From Halovenus sp. (lineage in GTDB: Archaea > Halobacteriota > Halobacteria > Halobacteriales > Haloarculaceae): a stretch of 10,362 nt of DNA. The position numbers and the translations under genes were made by a program. Of this stretch, positions 1-7,114 are shown one piece after another. Where the stretch lies: contig PUNZ01000191.1 in the NCBI GenBank assembly GCA_003551945.1, positions 1 through 10,362 on the forward strand. Reading direction: 5' to 3'. Numbering within the stretch: the first letter of the stretch is position 1; each line of letters begins with the position of its first letter. Below the pieces are notes generated by a model. That model searched no databases, was not told the DNA's origin, and was given only the letters and a program-made list of their open reading frames with translations.

Positions 1-107
1 CCTTCCTGGATTCTAACGGCTGGGACACTGAAGGGGTACGAAAGGACCACTACACAATCGACGGCGAATCCGTTGATGAGGTAATGATGGCCTTTACCTT
101 TGATTGA
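1..107 (+). CDS. GNAT-family N-acetyltransferase, C-terminal end (partial)
   Basis: Only the last 34 codons are present, read from base 3 to the TGA at 105-107. The tail contains SNGWDTEGVRKDHYTIDGES followed by a V-D-E-V-M-M-A stretch. This matches the end of RimJ/RimL-type GNAT acetyltransferases, where a 'GF-x-x-EG-x-R-x-x-x-x-x-x-G-x-x-x-D-x-x-x-M' pattern forms the last helix and strand next to the acetyl-CoA site. The family moves an acetyl group from acetyl-CoA to an amine, often a protein N-terminus; the substrate here cannot be told. The next gene starts 51 bases downstream on the same strand and seems to have its own TATA-like box, so they need not be co-transcribed. The family call rests on a short stretch and is moderately sure. 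Confidence 0.6.
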   Translation, partial: FLDSNGWDTEGVRKDHYTIDGESVDEVMMAFTFD

Positions 108-127
108 GCAATCGGCCACCGTAGGAG

Positions 128-134
128 CTAAATT
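128..134 (+). promoter_or_regulatory. TATA-like box for the STT3-like gene
   Basis: An AT-rich CTAAATT lies with its centre about 28 bases before the ATG at 159. That is the distance expected if transcription starts at or just before the start codon. No GGAGG-like sequence lies between, which fits a leaderless mRNA. The box is weak and is inferred from position only. Confidence 0.35.
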
Positions 135-158
135 GCCCCCAGTCTATCGTTTCGGTCA

Positions 159-2522
159 ATGACTGATACGGAGCGCGTCATTGAGGCCACGCGCTCGTTT
201 CTCGACGACCATCCTGACAGCGACACTGTCCTGCAGGAACTGTTAGCGCTTGATGCAGAGACTGGAAGCTGGACATTTGGCGATGCGCCGGTCGATTCTG
301 GCCGGTTTGGCGAACTGGTCTCCCGGAATATCGTCGTCAAAACTGACGATGGTGAGTATCGACTTGCCGACCCTGATGCGGTTGCTGCTGGCCTGCATGG
401 GGAGTCGATTCCCGCGGAAACCGACACCGAGCCATCGGGACTTCCGTCAGTATCACTCCCATCAGTTGATAGGCGGCTCATCACAGGTATTCTGGGTGTT
501 GTCTTTCTCGTCGTTGCGACGCGCTCGCTGTATATCCGCCAGGTGTATCAAGGAGAGCGAATCGTCTCACCGGAAAACGACCCGTATTTCTATCGCTACT
601 GGCAGGAGACGATGCTGGAGCAATCAAGCGGTGTGACTGATTTGAGTATGCTTGCAACGATCGGTGAGCAAACAAGCGTTCGACCGTTTACGCATACCGT
701 CAACTGGTGGGTTGCGGAGGCGCTCGGAGGCTCAACTGGGGCTGCAGAAACGGTCGCTGCGTGGCAGCCAATCGTGGCGACACTTGTTTTGATTGGCGTC
801 CTCTATGCCCTCATTCATGCGCTGACCGCTGACCACCGGATTGCACTTGCCTCGATATTACTGCTCGCACTATCACCCGTTCACGTCAACTACACGGCAC
901 TGGGATTCATCGAACACCGGCCATTCCAGTACCTGTTCATCGGCGTGCTTGCCGCATCACTTGCGTTGCTTGCGGTTGATTTCGAACGACGACTCGTTGA
1001 TTCCGAGCCACACACAGCAGCGCTGGCACACCTGATGGCCCCACGGTCCTGGGGGCTGGCTGCAGCGCTCGCAATTGCAGTGTTTGCGTCAGCGCATGTC
1101 TATGGTGGTTCGCCACTGACGTTCATCCCGGTGGCTGTCTACGTCGGACTGCGTGTCGTCGTGGATGTTCGGCGTGCGGTATCGCCGTTGCTTGCCAACG
1201 GCCCGCTTCTTGCCGGTCTCGTTGCTGGTGGAATACTCGCACTTGGGGCGCACCTTCGCTGGGACTGGCATGAATCCATCGCTGGTGTCACGCCCATGCT
1301 GGTTGCCGGTGGTGCTATCGTTGTTGTGTTGTTGGGGACGCTCTGGCAGCGTCTGGATATGCCTGCAAAAGCCCTCTTTGGCGTGGAACTCGTCGTGGCT
1401 GTCGGTGGCTTAGTCCTCTTCCGTGAACTCCGGCCGGAGGATGTCGCTCGGTTTCGTGACCGCGCGGATGACCTCTTCTTCCGGGACTCAGCAACCGAGA
1501 CTGTCTCGTTATTTAGCGTTGACCAGTTGATTATTTTTGGCCCGCTGACTCAGCTTGGAATCAGCTTTTACCTTGCCATTGTTCCGCTGGGAATTGCCAC
1601 ATGGTATGCATTCCGGCGGTACGAACCGGGATGGCTGGCTGTCGTCTCCTTTGCGTGGTTTTATCTGGTGCTGGCGACAATTCAGGTCCGGTTTGCTGCA
1701 CAGTTTGCGCTGTTTAGCGCGCTCTTTGGTGGCATGGGGCTGGTCTATTTCCTCGGCTCCGTTGACCTCGCACGCAAGCCAGCGCTGTTTGACCGGACTG
1801 AAACGCTTGCGGGGCGACCGCTCAAACTCCCTGAAACGCCGACAATTGGCGGCTATCTCGTTGCTGTACTCGCCGTTGTCCTGTTGTTTAACCTGATTTT
1901 CGTCCCGACAATGCTCGGTCAAACGCAATACAGCGACGACCAGTTTGAGGCGGCTATGACCATCGAAGAGCACGCAAGCACCGTCGAAAACCACACCGAG
2001 GAGTTCGTCCTGAACGAGTGGGGCCAAAATCGGATGTACAACTACTTCGTCAGCGGCGAGTCACGCTCGTACGGTTACGCACAATCAAACCATCTGGATT
2101 TCATTTCCGATAGCGATGCTGATGACTGGAAAGATGAGTTTAGCGGGCAGGTTGGTTACGTTGCATTGAACGACCGTGAAACGACTGATGGGTCGGTTCA
2201 CACGCACCTGTTTGATGAGTTTGGGGCCGGTGAGCAAGCCAGCGCTCACTATCAGTTGCTCTTTTCCACTGCGGAAGTCCGCGCTTTTGTCGTCGTTGAA
2301 GGGGCGCAGCTTGAGACAACTGGGGAGCCGAACGAGACCGTAACGGCAACGAAAGAGGTGGAGGCTGCCGGTGAAACGTTCACCTACGAGCGCTCCGCGG
2401 AGGCGAACGAAGACGGCGAGGTTTCCATTCGAGTCGCCTATCCCGGAACATACGACGTTGATGGCGAACTTATCGAGGTGAGCGAAACGGCAGTGTATGA
2501 TGGAGAAGGCGTCTCCGGGTAG
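159..2522 (+). CDS. STT3/GT-C-type membrane glycosyltransferase homologue (atypical AglB-like)
   Basis: This 787-residue protein looks like a diverged relative of AglB/STT3 oligosaccharyltransferase, which transfers lipid-linked glycans to asparagines outside the cell membrane. Residues 1-100 are soluble and charged and look like a small winged-helix domain. A membrane helix follows (about 107-124), then ENDPYFYRYWQE at 139-150, which fits the first acidic (DxD-type) metal site. GFIEHRPFQ at 249-257 fits the second acidic motif. About a dozen hydrophobic helices run to residue 585, and R511 lies in a 'VRFAAQFA' stretch like the STT3 one near the last helices. The outer C-terminal domain (about 590-787) has VLNEWGQNRMYNYF at 617-630 where AglB has WWDYG, so the hallmark motif is absent and only W-G is kept. 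Sequons N611-H-T and N725-E-T are present. It precedes the amino-sugar genes. The fold call is fairly sure; activity as an oligosaccharyltransferase is not. Confidence 0.75.
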   Translation: MTDTERVIEATRSFLDDHPDSDTVLQELLALDAETGSWTFGDAPVDSGRFGELVSRNIVVKTDDGEYRLADPDAVAAGLHGESIPAETDTEPSGLPSVSLPSVDRRLITGILGVVFLVVATRSLYIRQVYQGERIVSPENDPYFYRYWQETMLEQSSGVTDLSMLATIGEQTSVRPFTHTVNWWVAEALGGSTGAAETVAAWQPIVATLVLIGVLYALIHALTADHRIALASILLLALSPVHVNYTALGFIEHRPFQYLFIGVLAASLALLAVDFERRLVDSEPHTAALAHLMAPRSWGLAAALAIAVFASAHVYGGSPLTFIPVAVYVGLRVVVDVRRAVSPLLANGPLLAGLVAGGILALGAHLRWDWHESIAGVTPMLVAGGAIVVVLLGTLWQRLDMPAKALFGVELVVAVGGLVLFRELRPEDVARFRDRADDLFFRDSATETVSLFSVDQLIIFGPLTQLGISFYLAIVPLGIATWYAFRRYEPGWLAVVSFAWFYLVLATIQVRFAAQFALFSALFGGMGLVYFLGSVDLARKPALFDRTETLAGRPLKLPETPTIGGYLVAVLAVVLLFNLIFVPTMLGQTQYSDDQFEAAMTIEEHASTVENHTEEFVLNEWGQNRMYNYFVSGESRSYGYAQSNHLDFISDSDADDWKDEFSGQVGYVALNDRETTDGSVHTHLFDEFGAGEQASAHYQLLFSTAEVRAFVVVEGAQLETTGEPNETVTATKEVEAAGETFTYERSAEANEDGEVSIRVAYPGTYDVDGELIEVSETAVYDGEGVSG

Positions 2523-2564
2523 GCCCCCAAAAGTACCCTCAGTTGGTGGCATGGTAACTCCTCC

Positions 2565-2572
2565 ATATTTAT
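2565..2572 (+). promoter_or_regulatory. TATA box for glmU
   Basis: ATATTTAT sits 28-35 bases before the ATG at 2600, the right place for a transcript starting a few bases before the start codon. No Shine-Dalgarno sequence is seen in front of the ATG. This suggests that glmU and the genes after it have their own promoter, separate from the STT3-like gene whose stop is 77 bases upstream. Confidence 0.55.
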
Positions 2573-2599
2573 CCGGACACACTGAGAACAATTGGAATA

Positions 2600-3796
2600 A
2601 TGCAGGCTGTCATTCTTGCCGCAGGACAGGGGACGCGCATGCGCCCGCTCACTGAGACGCTTCCAAAACCGATGTTACCCGTGGCTGACCGCCCACTGGT
2701 CGCACACACCGCTGACGGTGCCATTGCCGCTGGTGCAACGGAACTCATCTTCGTGATTGGGTATCAAGCCGATGCAGTGCGGTCGTATTTTGGAGACCGC
2801 TACCAGGGAGTACCAATCACCTACGCGGTTCAAACCGAGCAGGCCGGGACGGCTGACGCGGTTGCTGCTGCCAGTGACCAGTTGAGCGGCCCCTTTGTGG
2901 TGCTCAACGGTGACAACCTCTATGATACTCCGGCCTTGGAGTCGCTGTTTGCGGAGGCACCCGCACTCTGTGCGGTCACGGTTGACCAACCCCAACACTA
3001 CGGCGTTCTCGAAACAGACGGTGGGACGGTCACCGGGATTATCGAGAAACCGGATGAACCCCCAACGAATCTCGCAAATGCTGGTGCATATGCATTTCCT
3101 GCCGCGGCAAAAGAGTGGCTGGTCGTTCCCGAAAGCGAGCGTGGTGAGCACGAAATCACTGACGTCGTTGCCCGCACCATCGAAGAGACGGATGTCAGCG
3201 TCGTCACCTGCAACCGGTGGCTGGATGTGGGTCGTCCATGGGAGTTATTGGAGGCAAACGAATGGAAGCTCGGTGACTTGTCTCGACGGCTTGCTGGCGA
3301 CGTTTCGGCGGATGCGACCATCCACGGTAACGTTGTTGTTGAGGCCGGTGCAACGGTCAAATCGGGCGTTGTCATCGACGGACCGGCACTGATTCGCTCG
3401 GGCGCAACTGTTGGCCCAAATGCGTATATCCGTGGCAATACACTCGTCAGCGAAGGGGCGTCAGTTGGTCACGCCGTCGAGGTAAAAAACAGCGTGCTCT
3501 TTCCGGATGCGACTGTCAATCACCTCTCGTATGTGGGTGACAGTATTCTCGGAGAAGGAACGAACTTCGGGGCAGGAACGACCGTTGCAAATCTTCGACA
3601 TGATGACCAGCCAGTGAAGATGACGGTCAAAGGTGAGCGAGTGAGCACTGACCGTCGGAAATTTGGGGTCGTCGTCGGCGACGGTGCAAAAACAGGAATT
3701 AACACCAGCCTCAATGCGGGTGTCGTGTTAGGGACCGATGCGCGAACGAAGCCGGGTGAATCGGTCACTCGCGACCGTGAGGCTGGAGCGGAGTAA
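2600..3796 (+). CDS. glmU: Bifunctional GlmU-type enzyme: GlcNAc-1-P uridylyltransferase / GlcN-1-P acetyltransferase
   Basis: The enzyme is expected to acetylate glucosamine-1-phosphate with acetyl-CoA and then join it to UTP, giving UDP-GlcNAc in the cytosol. The 398-residue protein has an N-terminal Rossmann-like nucleotidyltransferase domain (1-225) with AAGQGTRMRPLT at 7-18, KPMLPV at 23-28, GTADAV at 83-88 and LNGDN at 102-106, where D105 should bind metal. The C-terminal part (about 235-385) is a left-handed beta-helix of hexapeptide repeats. It carries NHLSYVGD at 307-314, GAGTTVANLR at 324-333 and K340. H308, Y311, N331 and K340 fit the acetyltransferase residues studied in the Sulfolobus enzyme ST0452 (numbering from memory). 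Archaeal members of about 400 residues are normal and shorter than bacterial GlmU. The ATG gives the standard short N-terminus before VILAAG. The next gene is a paralog on the same strand. Confidence 0.88.
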   Translation: MQAVILAAGQGTRMRPLTETLPKPMLPVADRPLVAHTADGAIAAGATELIFVIGYQADAVRSYFGDRYQGVPITYAVQTEQAGTADAVAAASDQLSGPFVVLNGDNLYDTPALESLFAEAPALCAVTVDQPQHYGVLETDGGTVTGIIEKPDEPPTNLANAGAYAFPAAAKEWLVVPESERGEHEITDVVARTIEETDVSVVTCNRWLDVGRPWELLEANEWKLGDLSRRLAGDVSADATIHGNVVVEAGATVKSGVVIDGPALIRSGATVGPNAYIRGNTLVSEGASVGHAVEVKNSVLFPDATVNHLSYVGDSILGEGTNFGAGTTVANLRHDDQPVKMTVKGERVSTDRRKFGVVVGDGAKTGINTSLNAGVVLGTDARTKPGESVTRDREAGAE

Positions 3797-3879
3797 CTGT
3801 TTGCCTGTGGCAGAGTTGCGTGCTGGCCAGTGTTGACCAAGCCACCATGTTCAAGGAGTCGCCTCTCGAACAATGGGCT

Positions 3880-5079
3880 ATGAGCGAACAGGAGGTTACG
3901 GCGGTCATTTTGGCCGCCGGGGAGGGGCGACGGCTAGCCCCGCTGACGAACCGTCGGCCAAAGCCGATGTTGCCCGTTGCGAACAAACCGCTGCTTGAAT
4001 ATGTCGTCGATGCCGTCGTTGCGGCTGGTATCGACCGGCTCGTACTGGTCGTGGGCTATCAACGCGACCGCATCCAGACACACTTTGGTGATGGCGATGA
4101 GTGGAATGTGGAGATTCAATATGCCGTCCAGAAGAAGCAACTTGGGACGGCACACGCGCTTGAACAGGCCAAATCAGTCATTGATGGCCCACTTCTCGTT
4201 CTCAACGGTGACCGGATTATCGACCCGACCGTTGTTGAGGAGGTACATGCCGAGTTTACTGAAACGGCAGACCCTGCGGTGATGGCTATCCGGCGTTCCA
4301 GCGACCCAAGCTCGTATGGTGTCGTAACGCTCGAAGACAGAGCAATCACTGATATCGTCGAAAAACCGGTCGGCGATTCCCCCTCACAGCTTATCAATGC
4401 AGGCGTCTATGCCTTCGAAAGCGAGGCCATCTTCGATGCAATCGATACCCTTTCGCCCGGCCCTGACGGCGAATACCAACTCACGGACGCGCTCACTGTG
4501 CTTCTTGCGGACGGTTCAATTACGCCAGTTCGGTACGATGGTCGGTGGCTTGATGTCTCTCACCTCTGGGATTTGCTGACTGTAACTGGCCGTATCCTTG
4601 ATTCGTCTGAGACGGCGGATGATACAGGTGTCTCAACCGGCCCAGAACAGCCAACAACACCCATTATAAACGAGAATGCATATCTCTCCGAAACTGCGAC
4701 AGTCGGTGCAAATGCGGTGATTGGTCGCGGAACGGTGGTCGGTGAAAATGCACATATCGGGCCAAACGTCACTATCGAGCGGTCCGTTATTTTCCCTGAT
4801 GCACGAATCGGAGCGGGTGCCGTCCTCCGGGATTGCATTGTTGGGGCGAACGCACGCGTTGGCGACAACGCGACCGTTCCAAGTGGCGACTCGACGGTTG
4901 TCATTGATGGAACGGCCTATCACCCGACTGGATTTGGTGGCGTCTTCGGTGATAATGCGTCCGTTGGTGGTGGGGTTACCGTTGAACCTGGAACTCTCAT
5001 CGGCGATACGGCAACGGTTGCTCCTGGTGTGACTGTCGGTGGACTGATTGCGGATTTCGAAACGGTACGGAGGGGCTAA
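3880..5079 (+). CDS. Sugar-1-phosphate nucleotidyltransferase with beta-helix tail (GlmU paralog)
   Basis: The 399-residue protein joins a sugar-1-phosphate to an NTP, giving a nucleotide sugar. The catalytic domain (1-235) has LAAGEGRRLAPLT at 11-23, KPMLPV at 28-33, GTAHAL at 89-94 and LNGDR at 108-112. A linker with many T, S and E residues (240-262) leads to hexapeptide repeats (263-388). In the aligned beta-helix, GlmU's H-L-S-Y region is replaced by GAGAVLRD (311-318), and no N-L-R element follows, so acetyltransferase activity is unlikely. The sugar and nucleotide cannot be decided; glucose-1-phosphate with UTP or dTTP is the usual guess for this group. I chose ATG 3880 because it places VILAAG as in the neighbour; in-frame ATG 3847 and GTG 3820 would add 11 or 20 unconserved residues. 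It lies 83 bases after glmU without a clear promoter, so it is probably in the same operon. Confidence 0.8.
   Translation: MSEQEVTAVILAAGEGRRLAPLTNRRPKPMLPVANKPLLEYVVDAVVAAGIDRLVLVVGYQRDRIQTHFGDGDEWNVEIQYAVQKKQLGTAHALEQAKSVIDGPLLVLNGDRIIDPTVVEEVHAEFTETADPAVMAIRRSSDPSSYGVVTLEDRAITDIVEKPVGDSPSQLINAGVYAFESEAIFDAIDTLSPGPDGEYQLTDALTVLLADGSITPVRYDGRWLDVSHLWDLLTVTGRILDSSETADDTGVSTGPEQPTTPIINENAYLSETATVGANAVIGRGTVVGENAHIGPNVTIERSVIFPDARIGAGAVLRDCIVGANARVGDNATVPSGDSTVVIDGTAYHPTGFGGVFGDNASVGGGVTVEPGTLIGDTATVAPGVTVGGLIADFETVRRG
5069..5073 (+). promoter_or_regulatory. Shine-Dalgarno sequence of glmS
   Basis: GGAGG, followed by two more Gs, lies 7 bases before the ATG at 5081, inside the last codons of the upstream gene. 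It complements the CCUCC at the end of archaeal 16S rRNA. It fixes the glmS start and shows that glmS is translated as an internal gene of an operon, unlike the leaderless genes around it. Confidence 0.75.
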
Positions 5080-5080
5080 G

Positions 5081-6883
5081 ATGTGTGGCATTATCGGCTA
5101 TTTGGGCGACGATGAGGCTTTGTCTGTTGTGACCGCCGGTCTTGCGAATCTGGAGTATCGCGGCTATGACTCCGCCGGCGTTGCACTCGGGGATACTGAG
5201 TTGACCGTGTACAAGCGTGCCGGCGAGGTTGATGCACTGACAGAGATTCTCCCGGAGTCTACGTCTCACACACGTGGCATTGGTCACACTCGCTGGTCGA
5301 CTCACGGCCCACCGACCGATGCAAACGCGCACCCGCATACCGATGAAGCAGGCCGGGTTGCGGTTGTCCATAACGGCATCATTGAAAACTACGAGCAGCT
5401 TCGTGAGCGGCTCTCTGACCGGACCTTTACCAGCGAGACCGATACGGAGGTTATTCCTCATCTGATTGCCGCGGAACTTGATGCCGGCAAATCACCCAAG
5501 GAAGCAGTCAAAGCGGCCGCAGCGCAACTTGAGGGAAGCTATGCAATTGTCGTCACGATTGCTGGTGTCGACTCGCTGTTTGCTATTCGAGAAGGGAGTC
5601 CGCTTATCATTGGTCACGCGGAGAATGGGACCTTCCTCGGGAGCGACGTCACTGCGTTCCTTGACCATACACAGCAGGTGACCTATCTTGCTGATGGTGA
5701 CTTGGCAGTCATCGACCGTGATGGACTGTCTGTCTATCGTAACGGGGAGTTAGTTGACGTTGCCGTCGAAGAGCTTGATTGGGAGGCTGATGCCGCTGAG
5801 AAAGGTGGATACGACCATTATATGCGAAAGGAGATTCACGAACAGCCTCGGGCGCTCCGACAGACCATTTCGGGTCGACTTGATACGGACCGGGGGCGTG
5901 TGGCATTGGATATCGACCTCCCGACGGAGTATCTGGAATCGCTCGAAGAAATCCAACTGGTTGCCTGTGGAACCTCCTACTATGCTTCAGTGTATGCTGC
6001 GGACCTGTTCGAGTCCCTTGCAGACGTGAGAACGACCGTTGAGGTTGCAAGCGAGTACGAGTTTTCAACGAACCGTGACCCTTGGCGGACGCTCGTGGTT
6101 GCGGTCACACAAAGTGGTGAGACGGCGGATACGCTCTCTGCAATTCGGACAGCGGCACGTGCTGGTGCGCGGACGCTCGCGGTCACAAACACGCTTGGGA
6201 GTACGATAACCCGCGAGGTTGACGATACCGTGTTTATCCGGGCTGGCCCCGAAATCGGGGTCGCTGCGACGAAAACCTTTGCTTCACAGGTTGCCACGCT
6301 GGCCCTCTTGGTTGTGCTTGTCGGCCGCAAACGCGGGGCGCTCTCTTCCGAGCGAGCGACTTCGGTCCTTGACTCACTTCGCGGACTTCCCGGAGCCGTT
6401 CAGCAAATCCTCGATAGGGAGGACACAGTCCTCGAAACGGCCGAGACCTATGCTGATTCGGATGCGTTCTTTTTCATCGGACGCCGACTCGGTCGTGCTG
6501 TCTCGCTCGAAGGCGCACTGAAGCTCAAAGAAATCTCGTACGACCACGCTGAGGGATTCCCGGCAGGGGAACTGAAACACGGCCCGCTTGCGCTCGTGAC
6601 TGAGAACACGCCTGTGCTTGCGGTACTGACTGACGGTGCCCGACCTGAAGCGACACTTCCAAACGTACGAGAAGTGCAAGCCCGCGATGCCCCCGTTATC
6701 GGTGCTGTGAGCGATACCGAAGCGTCCGCACTTGATGTTACCTTCCCGGTGCCTGACCTTGGTGTGATGGAACCACTCGTGACGAACGTCTACTGGCAGT
6801 TGTTTGCCTATCACGTTGCAAATCTCAAGGGACGAAGTATCGATAAGCCGCGAAATTTGGCGAAAAGCGTTACTGTGGAGTGA
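5081..6883 (+). CDS. glmS: Glutamine--fructose-6-phosphate aminotransferase (isomerizing)
   Basis: GlmS turns fructose-6-phosphate and glutamine into glucosamine-6-phosphate and glutamate, the entry step to UDP-GlcNAc. The protein is 600 residues, the usual full length. The start must be ATG 5081, because the protein then begins MCGIIGY and C2 becomes the N-terminal nucleophile after Met removal; an ATG 33 bases earlier in frame would bury it. The glutaminase domain (2-235) has RWSTHG at 71-76, HNG at 97-99 and D121. The isomerase half has two SIS domains: CGTSYYAS at 296-303 and TQSGETADT at 343-351 in the first, then KEISYDHAEGFPAGELKHGP at 483-502 (E484 and H500 catalytic). The C-terminal DKPRNLAKSVTVE supplies K595, which reacts with the sugar. 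One base separates it from the preceding gene, so translation is probably coupled. No glmS ribozyme is seen or expected. Confidence 0.97.
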   Translation: MCGIIGYLGDDEALSVVTAGLANLEYRGYDSAGVALGDTELTVYKRAGEVDALTEILPESTSHTRGIGHTRWSTHGPPTDANAHPHTDEAGRVAVVHNGIIENYEQLRERLSDRTFTSETDTEVIPHLIAAELDAGKSPKEAVKAAAAQLEGSYAIVVTIAGVDSLFAIREGSPLIIGHAENGTFLGSDVTAFLDHTQQVTYLADGDLAVIDRDGLSVYRNGELVDVAVEELDWEADAAEKGGYDHYMRKEIHEQPRALRQTISGRLDTDRGRVALDIDLPTEYLESLEEIQLVACGTSYYASVYAADLFESLADVRTTVEVASEYEFSTNRDPWRTLVVAVTQSGETADTLSAIRTAARAGARTLAVTNTLGSTITREVDDTVFIRAGPEIGVAATKTFASQVATLALLVVLVGRKRGALSSERATSVLDSLRGLPGAVQQILDREDTVLETAETYADSDAFFFIGRRLGRAVSLEGALKLKEISYDHAEGFPAGELKHGPLALVTENTPVLAVLTDGARPEATLPNVREVQARDAPVIGAVSDTEASALDVTFPVPDLGVMEPLVTNVYWQLFAYHVANLKGRSIDKPRNLAKSVTVE

Positions 6884-6907
6884 CGGACAGCGCGAGTTAC
6901 TAGTTGC

Positions 6908-6920
6908 TTTTTGGTAAAAA
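6908..6920. terminator. Two-way T-rich terminator between glmS and tRNA-Ala
   Basis: TTTTT-GGT-AAAAA is a palindrome 24 bases after the glmS stop. Archaeal RNA polymerase stops at short T runs, so the + strand T5 (6908-6912) could end glmS transcription and the - strand T5 (6916-6920) could end readthrough from the convergent tRNA side. The role is inferred from the sequence and the convergent layout. Confidence 0.5.
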
Positions 6921-6937
6921 TGGACCTGCTGGGACTG
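6919..6937 (-). repeat. Degenerate third copy of the tRNA-Ala 3' end
   Basis: AATGGACCTGCTGGGACTG matches the start of the tRNA-end repeat at 7136-7159 except for about two changes over the first 18 bases, then diverges. On the - strand it reads as a tRNA-like GG-T-CC-A end followed by T5. No other tRNA parts lie next to it. The similarity is short, so it may be chance, but it has the same orientation as the other two copies. Confidence 0.4.
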
Positions 6938-6938
6938 A

Positions 6939-6957
6939 GCAGACCCGCAGGGTTTGC
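6939..6957. repeat. Hairpin, 8-base stem with 3-base loop
   Basis: GCAGACCC (6939-6946) and GGGTTTGC (6950-6957) pair over 8 positions with one G-T pair around the loop GCA. It lies just after the degenerate tRNA-end copy in the convergent gap. A role in ending or stabilising transcripts is possible, but nothing proves it. Confidence 0.5.
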
Positions 6958-6965
6958 GACGGTTT

Positions 6966-6980
6966 CTGAGCTTTGCTCAG
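6966..6980. repeat. Hairpin, perfect 6-base stem with TTT loop
   Basis: CTGAGC (6966-6971) and GCTCAG (6975-6980) are perfect inverted repeats around TTT. It is the second hairpin within 45 bases. CTGAGCA at 6934-6940 can also pair with TGCTCAG at 6974-6980, so two alternative folds compete. Confidence 0.5.
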
Positions 6981-7008
6981 CAGAAAATGAGTCGAACGAA
7001 GTGAGACG

Positions 7009-7032
7009 AATGGACCAGCTGGGATTTGAACC
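7009..7032 (-). repeat. Exact second copy of the tRNA-Ala 3' end (possible att site)
   Basis: These 24 bases are identical to 7136-7159 and in the same direction, 127 bases away. They hold the T loop, the 3' half of the T stem, the 3' acceptor strand and the discriminator A of tRNA-Ala, plus two bases downstream. The 5' half of the T stem and all other arms are missing, so this is a fragment and not a gene. Archaeal integrases use tRNA 3' ends as attachment sites and leave such direct repeats. No integrase gene lies in the window, so the origin is inferred. Confidence 0.7.
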
Positions 7033-7084
7033 GAAACCAGACGTGCTCGCTCACGCTGCGCGCGACTGGTAGGGCTTCAAATCC
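7022..7084. repeat. Imperfect fold-back sequence next to the tRNA-end copy
   Basis: GGATTTGAA (7022-7030) is the perfect inverse of TTCAAATCC (7076-7084). Inside it, ACCAG (7036-7040) pairs with CTGGT (7066-7070) around a 25-base GC-rich loop. The outer arms are T-arm sequence of tRNA-Ala, once in each orientation, so the fragment was copied or inverted here. It could form a long stem-loop in RNA or DNA. Confidence 0.5.
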
Positions 7085-7114
7085 ACGCGTTCGCTGCACT
7101 CACGCTCAGCTCGT

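Noticed and set aside
1509..2591. Open frames on the - strand opposite the STT3-like gene
   Set aside because: They are shadows of the real gene with no family features or promoter-like sequence.
5048..5080. Earlier ATG for glmS
   Set aside because: GlmS needs its cysteine directly after the start Met, and a good Shine-Dalgarno sequence sits before ATG 5081.
7009..7084. Second tRNA gene next to tRNA-Ala
   Set aside because: Only the 3' end is present. There is no matching 5' acceptor strand, D arm or anticodon arm, and half of the T stem is missing.
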